Origin: a virus
Virus record (IMG/VR): IMGVR_UViG_3300038417_000596
Location: 1-23,326 of that record
DNA: 23,326 nt
Direction: 5' to 3' (one strand)
Shown here: piece by piece, positions 22,083 through 23,326 of the stretch
Layout of the letters: each line of letters opens with the position of its first letter
Position numbering within the stretch: the first letter of the stretch is position 1
The notes under the pieces: model-generated
The model's input: the letters and a program-made list of their open reading frames with translations, nothing else
What the model was told of the DNA's origin: nothing
Databases searched by the model: none
Program-made: the position numbers and the translations under genes

Positions 22083-23326
22083 ACTTGTCAAATAAAAAAG
22101 CTTTGGTTTACGATCTTGGCCTTTTCACCGAGAACGCTCTCCGGCTGCTCCGCGACTGCGCCTCGGTCAAATACTTCGTGCCGTGGGCCGACGCCTTCCC
22201 CGAGCCTTTCAAGGCGAAGATCGGTGAGGGTCTTGACGGCATGGAGCGGGTCGGCAACTTTGAGGAGCACCTGGACGAGGCGGACTTCATCTTTGTCCCC
22301 GATACGCTCTGTGCGGGACTCGTAGAATGGCTGAAAAAACACGAGTACCCCGTGGCCGGTGCGGGTGCTGCCGAAAAGTTGGAGCTTGACCGCTGGCACG
22401 GCCGTATGAGACAGAAGGAAAATGGTTTGCCCGTCCAGGAAACGCACCGCGTCAAAGGCGTGACGGCCCTGCACAAGTTCATCGGGGAGAACAAAAACTA
22501 TTTCATCAAAATCGACTTGTTCCGGGGCATTGAGGAGAGCTTTAAGCATATCGATGAGCACCAGACGGAATGGACCGTCGACAGGATCGCTTATAAGCTC
22601 GGCCCATACAAAGAGGATGTGGTTTTCATCTGCGAGGAGCTGCTCGAAGGGGTGGAGCCGGGGATCGACGCCATCACCTGGGAGGGGGAACTGATCTTCC
22701 CGGCGGCTTGCGGGTACGAGGGGAAAGGCTCAGGCGTCATCGAGCGCGTCTACAGGACACAAGCCGACCTGCCCGAGGCGGTGAAATGGATCAACGAAGG
22801 GCTTGCGCCTGAGTTCAAGAAGCACAAGACGCGCTTTTTCTACTCCGCCGAATTCAAGATCGGCAAAGACCGCACACCCTATCTCATCGATCCCACCATC
22901 CGGCTCGCGGCACCCGGGGTGGCGGCTATCCAGACAGAGCTTTTCGAGAACTATGCGGAGGTGATCTACGGCATGGCCACGGCTGAGAAGGTTGCGCCCA
23001 TCATCAGTCACAAATACGCAGCCGCGTTGGCGCTGGAGTCACAGGAGGCCCGCGAAACGTGGGTCAACGTCGGGTTCCCGAAGGAACTGCGCCGGTGGCT
23101 GAAACTCCGCATGGCGGTCCGCAAGGGCGAGGACTACTATTGCGTGCCGGGCTTCGAGTCCGTCGGCACGGTCATCGGTTTCGGCGACACGGTCAGGGAG
23201 GCGGTCGACCTGGTGAAAGCGCGCGCTCAGCAGGTAAAGGGGAAGAGACTCACGATGGACGAAGCCGGCCTGGACGTCCTCGCAGACGAGATCAATAAAG
23301 GAAAACAGTACGGGATAAATTTCTAG
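22079..23326 (+). CDS. ATP-grasp superfamily ligase-like protein, copy 2
   Basis: This paralogue of the 4146-5393 product has the same length (415 residues) and about 60% identity by eye, with every landmark retained: YDLGLFTENA, EKLELDRWHGRMRQ, YFIKID, FICEE, GIDAITWEGE and YLIDPTIRLAAPG (again D/T where PurD-type enzymes have E/N). Because both copies keep the substitution, it is a family trait rather than decay. Base composition is uniformly GC-rich, unlike copy 1. The ATG has AGGACGG upstream and overlaps a small ORF stop. It comes after the ejection genes, so the two paralogues bracket nearly the whole structural cluster. The substrate is unknown; the window ends at its stop. Confidence 0.75.
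   Translation: MNLSNKKALVYDLGLFTENALRLLRDCASVKYFVPWADAFPEPFKAKIGEGLDGMERVGNFEEHLDEADFIFVPDTLCAGLVEWLKKHEYPVAGAGAAEKLELDRWHGRMRQKENGLPVQETHRVKGVTALHKFIGENKNYFIKIDLFRGIEESFKHIDEHQTEWTVDRIAYKLGPYKEDVVFICEELLEGVEPGIDAITWEGELIFPAACGYEGKGSGVIERVYRTQADLPEAVKWINEGLAPEFKKHKTRFFYSAEFKIGKDRTPYLIDPTIRLAAPGVAAIQTELFENYAEVIYGMATAEKVAPIISHKYAAALALESQEARETWVNVGFPKELRRWLKLRMAVRKGEDYYCVPGFESVGTVIGFGDTVREAVDLVKARAQQVKGKRLTMDEAGLDVLADEINKGKQYGINF
22769..22863 (+). repeat. Near-identical DNA patch shared with the first ATP-grasp gene
   Basis: This is the partner of 4836-4930: a 24-base and a 65-base block identical in both genes, separated by six differing bases. It encodes LPEAVKW and GLAPEFKKHKTRFFYSAEFK, within the C-terminal part of the ATP-grasp fold. 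Confidence 0.85.

Overview
This window looks like the late (virion) module of a tailed dsDNA phage or prophage of the short-tailed P22 type. It carries recognisable homologues of the P22 large terminase, portal, scaffold, HK97-fold coat, gp10 tail hub, gp4 tail accessory factor, tailspike and DNA-ejection proteins. Every convincing gene is on the + strand, mostly with ATGA/TAATG overlaps or very short gaps and good AGGAGG-type ribosome sites. GC is moderately high (high fifties percent by eye). Signal-peptide proteins, Gram-negative-style Shine-Dalgarno sites and a P22-like tail suggest a Gram-negative host. The interspersed GGGGACAC palindromes recall repeats I associate with deltaproteobacterial genomes, but that is memory and inference, not proof. 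No integrase, repressor, lysis, replication, tRNA or CRISPR sequence is visible. The first ATG is base 1 and the last stop is base 23326, so the window is cut from something larger.

Layout: 1-1753 large terminase and two small overlapping ORFs; 1750-4149 portal; 4146-5393 ATP-grasp enzyme copy 1; 5403-6377 scaffold; 6394-6537 small basic protein; 6538-6711 structured non-coding leader; 6712-7975 coat protein, interrupted by one frameshift near 6991-7000; 7987-9690 repeat-built protein that probably decorates the head; hairpin terminator near 9703-9730; 9743-11092 glycosyltransferase-methyltransferase fusion; 11073-11920 three small, mostly lysine-rich proteins; 11921-13402 gp10-like tail hub; 13399-14312 two small tail-region proteins; 14334-14929 two consecutive signal-peptide proteins; 14926-17109 tailspike with a beta-helix body; 17110-17225 two palindromic repeats; 17226-17969 gp4-like protein; 17969-18469 GNAT acetyltransferase; 18471-21978 three ejection-type proteins; 21975-22082 possible 34-codon ORF; 22079-23326 ATP-grasp enzyme copy 2.

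Working together: terminase pumps DNA through the portal into a procapsid of scaffold and coat; gp4- and gp10-like proteins close the portal and build the tail hub; the tailspike binds and probably cleaves surface polysaccharide; the three ejection proteins probably enter the envelope with the DNA. Unusually, several group-transfer or ligase enzymes lie inside this structural operon: two paralogous ATP-grasp proteins, a GT-A glycosyltransferase fused to a SAM methyltransferase, and a GNAT acetyltransferase. They may form a virion- or surface-modification set, which is the best candidate here for an undescribed system. Other points of interest are the bistable-looking leader of the coat gene, the patchwork of identity and base composition between the two ATP-grasp genes, and a host-like palindromic repeat read through in frame by the portal gene.
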